From the NCBI GenBank assembly GCA_944327285.1, contig CALVHG010000007.1:1-57674 (forward strand): a stretch of 57,674 bases of DNA, read 5' to 3'. This DNA comes from an uncultured Desulfovibrio sp. GTDB lineage: Bacteria > Desulfobacterota > Desulfovibrionia > Desulfovibrionales > Desulfovibrionaceae. The notes below the pieces were generated by a model, which searched no databases, was not told where the DNA came from, and saw only the letters and a program-made list of their open reading frames with translations. Shown one piece after another: positions 7,413-16,240 of this stretch. A program made the translations under genes and the position numbers. How positions within the stretch are numbered: the first letter of the stretch is position 1; every line of letters begins with the position of its first letter.

Positions 7413-8375
7413 TTACATCGCCCAGACCAGCACGAGGCTGATCAGCGCCAGAACCGTGGGAACCGTCACATAAAAACGGAAGGCCTGCTCAATGCGGAAA
7501 CGCGCCGTCGCGGACTTCACGAACGTCACCGCAAGCAACATCAGCAGCAGACACTTGAGGCAGAACCACACCAGATTGAACAACCAGAAATCCCCGATGG
7601 TGCCGGGGAAGAACAGGGCGACGCCAAGCCCCAGCACGACAAAGCTCTTGAGCGCCGTGCCGATCTGGAACAGGGCCAGCAGGGGGCCGCCGTATTCCAG
7701 CAGGGGACCTTCGATGATTTCCGTTTCCGCCTCAGGAATATCAAAGGGAGCCACGCCCAGCGTGCCGGGCAGGAACATGAGATAGGCCACAAAAGCGGGA
7801 ATCATGACGGGATTAAAGCCGATGGAGCCGTTCTCCAGCTGCCAGCCCACCACGTTGAGCAACGAGAATTCCGCTCCCGTGCCCACAGACTTACCCACCA
7901 GCATGGCCACGGCCAGCAGCACCATGAGCAACGGCGTTTCATAAGCCAGCATCATGAGCATTTCGCGCGAAAAGCCCACCGCGCCGAAGGGGGAGCTGGA
8001 AGCCGAGCCGCCCAGCATCATGGCAATGGCCGGGATGGGCAGGAGGTAGAACAGCACGAGCAAATCGCCCATGTTGAACAGCCCCTGAAACACGCCGGGC
8101 ACAGGAATGAAGGCCGCGCAGACGGCCATGCCGGTAAAGCCCACCACCGGAGCCAGCAGGAAGGCGCTCTTGCAGGCTGTGCGGGGAATAAGCGTTTCCT
8201 TGGTCAGCAGTTTTGCCACATCCAGCCAGGGCTGCACCAGCGGCGGCCCCACGCGCCGCTGGAGGCGGGCCTCCACCCGGCGATCAATCCCCTTGAACAG
8301 CATTCCCACAGCCAGCGCAAAAACGCCTCCTGGGAAAATACACATATGCACAACGGCAAGCAGAATATCGCTCAT
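7413..8375 (-). CDS. cooK: CooK, NuoH/EchB-like membrane subunit
   Basis: 320 residues with about eight hydrophobic segments, and the NuoH-type cytoplasmic loop GVAPFDIPEAETEIIEGPLLEY near residues 208-232, whose acidic residues are characteristic of the quinone-site or ion-path subunit. It anchors the peripheral hydrogenase arm to the pump subunit CooM. A strong ribosome site (AGGAGG) precedes the ATG at 8375. Confidence 0.92.
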   Translation of the reverse strand: MSDILLAVVHMCIFPGGVFALAVGMLFKGIDRRVEARLQRRVGPPLVQPWLDVAKLLTKETLIPRTACKSAFLLAPVVGFTGMAVCAAFIPVPGVFQGLFNMGDLLVLFYLLPIPAIAMMLGGSASSSPFGAVGFSREMLMMLAYETPLLMVLLAVAMLVGKSVGTGAEFSLLNVVGWQLENGSIGFNPVMIPAFVAYLMFLPGTLGVAPFDIPEAETEIIEGPLLEYGGPLLALFQIGTALKSFVVLGLGVALFFPGTIGDFWLFNLVWFCLKCLLLMLLAVTFVKSATARFRIEQAFRFYVTVPTVLALISLVLVWAM

Positions 8376-8520
8376 GCCGATTTTCCTCCTCGTTCTCTGC
8401 CGATTCAGGAAGGAGCGCCGCCGAAAAAAAATTTTTTCCGGCCTGCCGCGGGGAGCCGCCGCGAGCGGCTCCCCGCGCTTCCCAAACTATCTTGCTATTG
8501 GACCGTACCGAGCAAAGCCC

Positions 8521-11500
8521 CTACCGTTCTTCGCGTTCAGGCGCCGGAAGACGCCGCTGCTCGTTGCCAGGGAAGAAGCGCATCACGCGCTCCAGCCCGG
8601 CATACATGCCGGCGGGATTCATGCGGCTGCTTGCCGTCTGCGGCGGCAGACCGCACATATGCACGTCAATTTCACGCAGGCGCACAAAGCGCTTGAGGAA
8701 CCAGCAGCCGCCCGCGAAGGCCAGCGCCATCATGATGAACACGGCCGTCGCGTTCCACGCGCCCACGCCGCTCAAAACGCCGGACAGGCCCACGTCCAGC
8801 GTGGGCGCGCCGTATTCGGCCAGCACGGCATTGATGGGCGACAGCGCAAGACCGGGGAACACGCCCGTCAGCACGCAGCCCACGGCAAGCACAAACATGG
8901 GCAGGCGCATGGCAAAGGGAGCTTCCTTCACATCGTCCAGATGCTCGCCCGGCTGGCCGAGGAAGGCCGCATGCAGGAACTTGGCCACATAGGCCAGCGT
9001 CAGCACGCTGCCCACCAGCGAGAGCAGAGCCAGCACAGGCTGTCCGGCCTGCATAAGCGCATGGTAGATGAGCCACTTGGAGGTGAAGCCGCTGGTCGGC
9101 GGCACGCCGACCACGGACAGACCGGCAATGGCGAACATGCACAGCGTGAAGGGCATCTTGCGGCCGATGCCGCCGAGATCGTCCAGGCTGTCCTTATGCG
9201 TGGCAAACATGACGGCGCCGCAGACAAGGAAGAGCAGGTCCTTAAAAAACACATGGTTCACAAGGTGCAGCATGCCGCCCGCATAGCCGAGCACGCCGCC
9301 CGCCGCCACGGCCAGCACCATATAACCAATCTGGCTTACGGTGGAGTAGATGAAGACCAGCTTCACATTGCTGACAAGCAGCGCCTGAATAGCGGCCATG
9401 ACGATGGTGATACCGCCAATCCACATGACTACGTCCGTGATGAGCGATATTTCTTCCAGCCCCAGCACCCGCGCCAGAGCCAGACCGCCGCCAATGAGCA
9501 TAAAGAGCTTAATCAGACCAATGACGGCGCTCTTCAGCAGCACAGACGATATGTAGCCCGACACAGGCGTGGGCGCGAGCGCCGGGTGCATCTGCCAGTC
9601 AATGCGGAACGGCAGCTGGGCGGCCTTCATGACAAAGCCCACGGCCAGCAGCGCCATGCCGACCCACGCGGCCCACGGAGGCAGCACAGCCAGCAGTCCG
9701 TCGGGACGCAGCGCGGCAACGGCGGACAGAGGAGCCGCCGGTCCGATGACGCAGACGCCCACAAAGATGAAGCCCGCGCCGAGTACATTAAAGAAGAAGT
9801 ACTTGAAGGCTTCGCGCAGACTGTCCCGATCGCCTTCATGAGCAATGGCGAGATAAAGCGTCCACGAGCTCATGATTTCCCAGAACAGGAAGAAGCTGAA
9901 CAGGTAGGTGCTGGAGACCATACCGATCAGGCCGCCGCACATGGCCGTAAAGGCGGCATAGAAGCGCCACTGCGTGTGGCTGTGGCTCATGTAGCCCAGG
10001 GCGTAAATCATGTTGAGCGCGCCCACCAGCGGCACGATCAGCGCGAAGCAGTACGACAGGGTATCCAGATTAGAGCCTTCAAGCGCCACCAGCAGGGCCG
10101 TCACCAGCAGCACAAGCACGCTGGCCAGACCGGCCTTCACGGGGGACTTACGGAAGAACACAGGCAGCAGCGCGCCGAACACCGGCACGATAACATAGCA
10201 TTCCCACGGAACCAGCACAGACTGGAATACGAGGAGTTCGCCGCCCAGCGTGTCGAAACAGGCCGAAGCCACGGGCGCCACCAGCAGCAGCGGCAGCTGC
10301 GGCGCAAGACCGGTCATCAGGCAGAGGAAGGCCAGCAGCCCCAGCGCAATCCGCATGCTGCCGGAAACTTCGCTCACCACCGGCAGATGCGCGGGGCGCT
10401 CCTCGAAGACCAGCGTTTTCAGAATGCGCGTATAGTAGACGACGCCCACCAGCGAACCGGCAAAGATCAGCGCGCCGAGCCAGATGTGATCCGCCTGCAC
10501 CGCGGCCTGAATCATCAGATATTTGCTGAAGAAGGCCCCGAAAGGCGGCAGGCCCATGATGGAGACAAGGCCCACGGCCATGCAGGAGACCGTCCACGGC
10601 ATCTGCCGCCCAAGACCGCGCAGGTCCTGAAGGTTGCGGCTCCCGGTGCGCAGGATGAGCGCGCCGGCGCCGAGGAAGAGCAGGTCCTTCATGATGGCGT
10701 GGTTAAGCGTATGCGCCAGACCCGCGGTAACAGCCAGCCAGGTTCCCATACCCAGCACCAGCGCCATTTCGCCGATCTGTCCCAGCGTCGAATAGGCAAG
10801 CATACGCTTGATGTCGTCCTGACGCAGGGCCATGACTTCGCCGAAAATCAGCGTGGCCGCGCCCAGCAGGGTCAGCCAGCCGCCGAACCAGTTCAGGCCG
10901 AAGGAAGAGGCTATGCTCCCCTCGATGGCTTCCGTCACGCTGCCGGCCTGACCATAGATAATCAGGATAATGCCGAAAATCCCCATCTTGGTGATGACGC
11001 CGGAAAGCGGACCGGACACCGACGAAGGCGCGGCGGGGTGGGCATCAGGCAGCCAGGAATGGAAGGGCACAAGACCGGCCTTGACGGCAAAGCCGACAAA
11101 GCAGAGCAGAATAGCGGCCTGCGCGGCCCAGACGCTCAGCTGCGGCGCGACGTGGGGAACGGCCGCCAGCAGGGAGTGGCCCCCGCCCAGCAGCATCAGA
11201 CCGGGCAGCATGAGGCAGGCGCCGCCCGCGCACATGATATAGTACTTGAAACCCGCATCGTGCGCGGTGCGGTTATTTTCATGCACGACGAGGAAGTAGG
11301 AGGCGAAGGTCATCAGCTCCCAGTAGCCGTGCAGCGCGCCCATATCAGCGGTAGACACGATGCCCGCCAGCGAGGCAAAGGTCAGGAGCAGGAAGAACCA
11401 GTACCAGCCCTTGCGCTCGGCGTGCGCCATATAGCCCACGGAGTAGATGGCGACAACCAGCGTCACCAGAGAAATGATGACGAGGAAAAGTTCCGCCGCC

Positions 11501-12342
11501 GCCACGGGATGCGGTTCGTTAATGACGGACGAGAAGGCCAGCAGGGCGGCGACACAGCCCAGAAATTCCGCGCCGCGCACCTTAAACCAGAAAGCCAGCC
11601 CCACCACGAAAGCGCCGCAATAAAGCATCCAGAAGGCGGGATGCACGGGCGCATGCGGCGCGGCGTAGCTGGCAAACGAGGCGGCCATGTCGAGCATGGG
11701 ACCACGCAGCAGGCCCATGCCCGCCACGAGCACGGCCAGCAGGCCGGCCAGGAAGCCCGCCCGGACATTGCCGTCGTCGTCGCGATCCGCGGCGCCCAGA
11801 GGCGCGGGTTCAAACCAGACGACACGCAGCACCTGCACATGCAGGGCAATAAAAACGGTGGCGCACACGGCTTCAATAAGCAGCACCACCAGAGGGCTGG
11901 CCGATCCGAACGGCAGCGCCGCCATCAGCACGCCCTGCGTGATACAGGCGCGCGCCTCAGGCATCAGGAAGGGCGTTCCGCCCACAGCCGCCATCAGGCC
12001 GAAAGCAAAAAGCAACGCGGGTTTGCGGCAGGTACTGCCCGCACCGCGAAGGGCCTCCACGCTCACATCGCCGCGAGCCTGCGCCAGCACCCCCAGAGCC
12101 CGCAGGGCCAGCAAACGGGAGACCGCCTGAAACAGCAGAAACAGCCATACCCCGGCAAAGGCCGGTCCATTGGCTGCGCCGAGAGCGATGCAGAGCAGGC
12201 CCGCGTCATGCAGCGCGCCCCAGTAAATCAGGCGTCTTGCATCATGCCGCTGCCGCACGGCAAGCCAGGTGCCCGCCAGCAGAAAAAAAAGCCCCGGCAG
12301 GTACAGAAAGGCCGCACCCGCAGTCAAAGAAGGATCAAACAT
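8521..12342 (-). CDS. cooM: CooM, double antiporter-module ion-pump subunit
   Basis: A 1273-residue integral membrane protein with two tandem NuoL/M/N-type antiporter modules. The first has HSWLPDAHPAAPSSVSG near residue 430 and YSTLGQIGEMALVLG near 517. The second has PFRIDWQMHPALAPTPVSG near 914 and YSTVSQIGYM near 999. A further hydrophobic region of about 250 residues precedes the first module. Such double-length CooM proteins are normal for the family and probably translocate H+ or Na+. The start at 12342 (MFDPSL) is preferred over an upstream in-frame ATG at 12483 because the extra residues are not membrane-like, and AGGGGC lies just before it. First gene of the coo operon. Confidence 0.9.
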   Translation of the reverse strand: MFDPSLTAGAAFLYLPGLFFLLAGTWLAVRQRHDARRLIYWGALHDAGLLCIALGAANGPAFAGVWLFLLFQAVSRLLALRALGVLAQARGDVSVEALRGAGSTCRKPALLFAFGLMAAVGGTPFLMPEARACITQGVLMAALPFGSASPLVVLLIEAVCATVFIALHVQVLRVVWFEPAPLGAADRDDDGNVRAGFLAGLLAVLVAGMGLLRGPMLDMAASFASYAAPHAPVHPAFWMLYCGAFVVGLAFWFKVRGAEFLGCVAALLAFSSVINEPHPVAAAELFLVIISLVTLVVAIYSVGYMAHAERKGWYWFFLLLTFASLAGIVSTADMGALHGYWELMTFASYFLVVHENNRTAHDAGFKYYIMCAGGACLMLPGLMLLGGGHSLLAAVPHVAPQLSVWAAQAAILLCFVGFAVKAGLVPFHSWLPDAHPAAPSSVSGPLSGVITKMGIFGIILIIYGQAGSVTEAIEGSIASSFGLNWFGGWLTLLGAATLIFGEVMALRQDDIKRMLAYSTLGQIGEMALVLGMGTWLAVTAGLAHTLNHAIMKDLLFLGAGALILRTGSRNLQDLRGLGRQMPWTVSCMAVGLVSIMGLPPFGAFFSKYLMIQAAVQADHIWLGALIFAGSLVGVVYYTRILKTLVFEERPAHLPVVSEVSGSMRIALGLLAFLCLMTGLAPQLPLLLVAPVASACFDTLGGELLVFQSVLVPWECYVIVPVFGALLPVFFRKSPVKAGLASVLVLLVTALLVALEGSNLDTLSYCFALIVPLVGALNMIYALGYMSHSHTQWRFYAAFTAMCGGLIGMVSSTYLFSFFLFWEIMSSWTLYLAIAHEGDRDSLREAFKYFFFNVLGAGFIFVGVCVIGPAAPLSAVAALRPDGLLAVLPPWAAWVGMALLAVGFVMKAAQLPFRIDWQMHPALAPTPVSGYISSVLLKSAVIGLIKLFMLIGGGLALARVLGLEEISLITDVVMWIGGITIVMAAIQALLVSNVKLVFIYSTVSQIGYMVLAVAAGGVLGYAGGMLHLVNHVFFKDLLFLVCGAVMFATHKDSLDDLGGIGRKMPFTLCMFAIAGLSVVGVPPTSGFTSKWLIYHALMQAGQPVLALLSLVGSVLTLAYVAKFLHAAFLGQPGEHLDDVKEAPFAMRLPMFVLAVGCVLTGVFPGLALSPINAVLAEYGAPTLDVGLSGVLSGVGAWNATAVFIMMALAFAGGCWFLKRFVRLREIDVHMCGLPPQTASSRMNPAGMYAGLERVMRFFPGNEQRRLPAPEREER

Positions 12343-12656
12343 ACGCGCCCCTGAGCAGTTGGATTTCACAACGCGCAGGCCACCTCCGGGCGCTCTTTTC
12401 CCGGCGTGCCCTGCGGGCATTTCCTCCCGCTTTCGCCCGCGCGGCGGCCTACCGTGCCCCTCGCGGCAACCGCAATAACGCAAACCTTCCTTGCGATTTT
12501 ACAATCAAACAAAAAAAGTTTAACGAAAAATGACGGTTGCAAACAATAGCGAAAACTTTGCTGTCCAGACTAGCGCAATTCATGTTCCGGCGCAACATAA
12601 GGCAGGCAACAGCGGCTTGAGAATATGCGATTCGCCGACGCCCGCGCCAGCCGCGA
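12343..12656. other. Leader and promoter region of the coo operon
   Basis: No gene seen. The stretch separates gpsA (minus, ends 12657) from cooM. It contains an AT-rich core around 12490-12570 and a possible sigma-54 site (separate entry). I see no CooA-like inverted repeat. A TTGTGAA half-site occurs near 12364-12370 on the minus strand, without the second half. Confidence 0.5.
12573..12590 (-). promoter_or_regulatory. cooM: Possible sigma-54 promoter for the coo operon
   Basis: On the minus strand CCGGAACATGAATTGCGC has GG and GC exactly 10 nt apart plus TTGC, the core of a -24/-12 element. The -24 half is weak (GGAACA against GGCACG). If real, the leader would be about 220 nt. Confidence 0.3.
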
Positions 12657-13655
12657 CTACTCTTCCCGCAGCTCTCGCGTCATGAGGCGATACACCTCAT
12701 CCGCCGGCGAATGCCCTTCGCGCACAATGGCGCGCACGGCCGCGGCTATGGGGGCGTCCACTCCCAGACGCTGCGCCAGCATGCAGGCGGCGTCCGCCGT
12801 GGCCACGCCCTCGGCCACCATGCCCAGCCCCTCCGTAATTTCCGCCAGCGTTTCCCCGCGACCAAGCCGCAACCCCACCTGCCGGTTGCGGGAAAGATCC
12901 CCCGTGCAGGTGAGCGTCAGATCGCCCAGGCCGGAAAGCCCCATAAAGGTGGAAGGGCGAGCCCCGCAGGCTTCGCCAATCCGGCTTATCTCCGCCAGCC
13001 CGCGCGCAATCAACGCCGCGCGGCTGTTGTGACCAAAGCCCAGACCGTCGCACATACCCGCCGCAATGGCGATAACATTCTTGAGCGCCCCGCCCAGCTC
13101 CACGCCGACAACGTCCGTGCTGCTGTAGCAGCGGAAAGTCGGCCCGGAGAAGGCATCGCGCAGCCGCGCCCCCAGCGCCTCGTCGGCGCAGGCCAGCACT
13201 ACAGCCGTAGGCAGCCCCCGCAGGACTTCGTCGGCAAAGGACGGCCCGGACAAAACCGCATAGCGGGCGCTTTCCCCCACAATTTCCGCCACCATGCGGC
13301 CCGGCGAGGCCAGCGTGCCCACTTCCAGCCCCTTGGAGGCGTCAATAAACACCGGCTCGGCGCAAAAGCGCTCTTTGTGCGCTGTCAGCCAGCCGCGCAG
13401 CTGCTGGCACGGCACGGCCAGCACCACCCGCGGCGCGCCCAGCACAGCCGGGTCCGCTGTCGCCGTCAGGGCGGGATGCAGCCGGTGCGACGAAACATAA
13501 CGCGGATTGCGGTGTTCCTCGTTGATGGCCTGCGCCACAGCGCCATCCCGGAGCCAGAGCGCCGTCTTCAGACCGCACGTAGTCAGATGATGGGCCAGCG
13601 CCGTCCCCCAGCTGCCGCCGCCGGCAACGCAGATATCAGGCAAGGAATGCTGCAT
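12657..13655 (-). CDS. gpsA: NAD(P)H-dependent glycerol-3-phosphate dehydrogenase
   Basis: 332 residues, full family length. The nucleotide site GGGSWGTAL is at residues 12-20, the motif LSGPSFADEV near 145, catalytic K192 in GGALKNV, and FMGLSGLGDLTLTC near 237. It reduces dihydroxyacetone phosphate to sn-glycerol 3-phosphate for phospholipid synthesis in the cytoplasm. GAAGGACGG lies 8 nt upstream of the ATG. It probably follows the glycosyltransferase gene in the same transcript (125-bp gap). Confidence 0.96.
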   Translation of the reverse strand: MQHSLPDICVAGGGSWGTALAHHLTTCGLKTALWLRDGAVAQAINEEHRNPRYVSSHRLHPALTATADPAVLGAPRVVLAVPCQQLRGWLTAHKERFCAEPVFIDASKGLEVGTLASPGRMVAEIVGESARYAVLSGPSFADEVLRGLPTAVVLACADEALGARLRDAFSGPTFRCYSSTDVVGVELGGALKNVIAIAAGMCDGLGFGHNSRAALIARGLAEISRIGEACGARPSTFMGLSGLGDLTLTCTGDLSRNRQVGLRLGRGETLAEITEGLGMVAEGVATADAACMLAQRLGVDAPIAAAVRAIVREGHSPADEVYRLMTRELREE

Positions 13656-13780
13656 GATGTAAGCCGTCCTTCAAATAAAAATCTACGACAAGTAAACCAG
13701 GCCGGTTCGCCGACAGACCGTTCGGGAAAGCGGCCCCAGCGTCGTTGTCAACAGGCGCAAACTCCGCTCCGCAAACGACA

Positions 13781-14989
13781 CTATCCGCCGAACGCGCGAA
13801 GCCAGTCGGCGCAGATATGCTCCAGCGCGGCGTCATTCCACGCGGCAGCTTGCGCCCGGCGAGCTCGTACCCGGCGGGCGCATTCGCGCAGCGCGGCCGG
13901 GTCCGGACGCAGGGAGGCCGCAATAGCCGCCGCCCGTTCCCGCTGCCCGGCCCCCTGAGCGGCGCGCAGCAGCAGACGGATCATTTCCGGCACGGGCAGA
14001 AGACGCACGGCCAGCTCGGCGGCGTCGAGAGCCTCCTGCCAGGCTCCGCGCCCGGCCAGCAGCCGCCCCAGCAACAGATGCCCGCCCTGCCAGAGGGGCT
14101 CTTCATTCAGGGCCGCCCGCACCTCCTCCGCCGAGGCTGTCCTGCCGCTCCAGCGCGCCGTCAGGGCCTGTTCGCGCGCCTGCGGCAGAACGGCACAGCT
14201 GACGCCCTGCGCATTGAGGCGCGTTTCGTACCCGTCCAGCGCAACCTGACAATGAAAGTCGGGACGGACAGACTCCCCCCAGCGCTGCCCGAAGAGCGTC
14301 GCGTTGGCCGTGGTGCGGGCATGCCGCCCCGGCGTCCTGCTCTCGGCATGAAAGACCACGGACGCGGGCACAACGGCCAGCGAAAGCCCCCGCTGCCGCA
14401 GGGCAAAACAGAGTTCAAGGTCCTCATAGCCGTTGGCGTAGTCCTCGCAGAAGCCGCCCGCGGCCTCGAAATCAGAACGCCGCAGCAACAGAGCGGCTCC
14501 GGTAATAGCTTGCAGAGGATGGGTCCGCCGCACGGCAGGATGATCGCCGGGGAAATCCGCATAAAGATGCCGGACGCCGCCGAGAGGCGTGAAACTGACG
14601 CCGCAGTGCTGCGTCCGCCCGTCGGGATACAGCAGCAAAGGGCCCACGGCCCCGACGCCCGGCGCGTCCAGCGCCTCAATCAGAGGCGGCAGCCAGCCGG
14701 GCGATGCCTGCGTGTCATTATTAAGGAAGAGAAGGGCATCGCCGTCAGCGGCGCGGGCTCCGGCATTGCAACCGGCCGCAAAGCCCAGGTTTTCCGGCAG
14801 AAGTACCCGCAGGAAACGCTCTCCGAACAACCTCCGGCCGAGCGGCTCCAGCTCGGAACTCGTGGCATCCGTGGAACCGTTGTCCACAACGACAACCTGC
14901 GCGCCCGCATCATACCGGGCCAGCGAATGAAGGCAGGCCGCCGTTGTTTCCCAAAGATTCCAGGCGGGGATAATGATGGAAATACGCAT
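13781..14989 (-). CDS. Family 2 glycosyltransferase with C-terminal helical repeat region
   Basis: 402 residues from the ATG at 14989 (MRISIIIPAWN), the usual start of GT-A family 2 enzymes. Seen are VVVDNGSTD near residue 36 and the metal/nucleotide-sugar motif LFLNNDT near 88. The remainder matches rhamnosyltransferase-like proteins (CFALRQRGLSLAVVPASVVFHAES). The last ~130 residues are alanine-rich helices, possibly TPR-like. It probably adds sugars to a cell-surface glycan; donor and acceptor are unknown. An upstream in-frame ATG at 15067 gives a non-family extension. The ribosome site is weak. Confidence 0.85.
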   Translation of the reverse strand: MRISIIIPAWNLWETTAACLHSLARYDAGAQVVVVDNGSTDATSSELEPLGRRLFGERFLRVLLPENLGFAAGCNAGARAADGDALLFLNNDTQASPGWLPPLIEALDAPGVGAVGPLLLYPDGRTQHCGVSFTPLGGVRHLYADFPGDHPAVRRTHPLQAITGAALLLRRSDFEAAGGFCEDYANGYEDLELCFALRQRGLSLAVVPASVVFHAESRTPGRHARTTANATLFGQRWGESVRPDFHCQVALDGYETRLNAQGVSCAVLPQAREQALTARWSGRTASAEEVRAALNEEPLWQGGHLLLGRLLAGRGAWQEALDAAELAVRLLPVPEMIRLLLRAAQGAGQRERAAAIAASLRPDPAALRECARRVRARRAQAAAWNDAALEHICADWLRAFGG

Positions 14990-15130
14990 ACGAACGGGAT
15001 AGATGGAATGGAGTCTCAACAGCTGCGCAATCGCGTTCCTTGTGCGACACAGGCAAAGGAGCGGCATCCGGCAGAGCGGAAAGCCCTTGTTCGGGCTGCG
15101 TCCCGCTGAGCATTTTCAGTTCAACAGGCT

Positions 15131-15547
15131 CTAAAGCCAGAATTTTTCCTGCAGGACGCGCTGCCTGTACGTATCTCCCACGGCCATAAAGGCAAAAATG
15201 ATATTGGGAAGATACAGATACAAAAGACCGATCTCCCCGTTCAGCTTCCAGACGGCCAGCACATAGGCTGCCCAGAGCGCGGCCAGCGTCAAGCCCTTGC
15301 GCCAGACGCCATAAATGAAGTAGCCAATCCACCCGGCAAGCAAGACCGGCAGAGAAACAACGGCCAGGCGCTCCTGCCAGGTAAAGTCCGTTGTGTTGAC
15401 AAAGCCTCCGGCGCTCAAAGCGTCCCGTTCAAGAATAAGGCGATACACCGCCCTCTTGGTTTCGGGCACTTCCAGCGCCTCAATGCGCTCCGCGAGCGAG
15501 AGAGCGGGCGCTCGCTCCCCTGTTTTGCGTCTTTTTTTGTGGGCCAT
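15131..15547 (-). CDS. Small membrane protein of unknown function
   Basis: 138 residues. The N terminus is basic (MAHKKRRKTGE), then a soluble helix, then three hydrophobic segments (about residues 65-80, 85-105 and 110-120) ending in TYRQRVLQEKFWL. The W...GYFIYGVWRKGLTLAAL pattern recalls small DUF2628-like membrane proteins, but I would not name it. It is upstream of, and in line with, the glycosyltransferase and gpsA. Confidence 0.65.
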   Translation of the reverse strand: MAHKKRRKTGERAPALSLAERIEALEVPETKRAVYRLILERDALSAGGFVNTTDFTWQERLAVVSLPVLLAGWIGYFIYGVWRKGLTLAALWAAYVLAVWKLNGEIGLLYLYLPNIIFAFMAVGDTYRQRVLQEKFWL

Positions 15548-15750
15548 GATTCTTCTTGCACAGCTGCGGTTTTATGGGAGAAGTAAGGGGCAAATATCGG
15601 GAGAACAGAATACATCCAGACGGATTTGCGCGCAAGTCGGCGCGCGGCGGGAGAGACGCTCTTTCGCGTTCCCCCTCCTGCCCGCGCGCGCTTTTTCATA
15701 TAAAAGAATGAGACAGAGGGCAGCAATACGCCATCTCGCGTTTGACTTCA

Positions 15751-15768
15751 TCAACCATGCATGGTTGA
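15751..15768. promoter_or_regulatory. Perfect 18-bp palindrome, possible operator
   Basis: TCAACCATGCATGGTTGA is self-complementary over its full length and is followed by an AT-rich ATAAAAGGATATAAC stretch. This is the kind of dyad bound by dimeric repressors, but no regulator can be assigned. Confidence 0.35.
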
Positions 15769-15819
15769 ATAAAAGGATATAACGCCTTGAATTGTTACAA
15801 AATATGTCACGGGGAGAAA

Positions 15820-15848
15820 AAATCCCTTCTGCCCCGCAGAAGGGATTT
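15820..15848. terminator. Perfect 13-bp hairpin, terminator-like
   Basis: Arms AAATCCCTTCTGC and GCAGAAGGGATTT enclose CCC. Read on the minus strand the stem is followed by further T residues (TTTTTTCTCC). No gene is recognised that it would end on that strand, so it may be a relic or serve an unseen RNA. Confidence 0.6.
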
Positions 15849-16240
15849 CTCTCTGTGCGCTATAGCCTTCCAACCTCCATGCTCAGGGGAATTTTCGATA
15901 TGGCGCTCATCATTACGGTCACGACTGAAGATGCGCTTTTTCAGGAGTCCCCATGCCCGCGCTCCCGTCCGTTTCTCTCGCCTGAGAACAGACAGACCTC
16001 TGGACTACAGGCGTTCTGCCGACATATACTCTCCGCGCTGCCCTGACAGGACCGATCCAGGAAAAAACCTCAGCGTAAGAGGAATGAATTCCGTCGGATA
16101 CGCTCACCTTTCTCTGCCAGAAGCAGCCCATTCTTATGAGGATCGATCCTGGTTGCCGCGGCTTCAAGCAGCTCATGAGCCCGGCACACGATATCATAAC
16201 GGCAGGACAACCGTTGCGCTCCGCCTTTTCGAGAACTGCC

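Larger units (their letters stand above)
15548..16240. other. Gene-free stretch before the decayed CHASE-GGDEF locus
   Basis: About 690 bp with no convincing gene on either strand; the short frames present have no family character. It holds a perfect 18-bp palindrome (15751-15768) and a strong hairpin (15820-15848). Confidence 0.5.

Noticed and set aside
8107-12354. Open frame of about 1415 codons on the plus strand opposite cooK and cooM
   Set aside because: Shadow of the high-GC codon bias of cooM. It is His/Gln/Arg/Ala-rich, without motif or ribosome site.
12360-12375. Rex site upstream of cooM
   Set aside because: Only one half (TTGTGAA) is present; the second half does not match.
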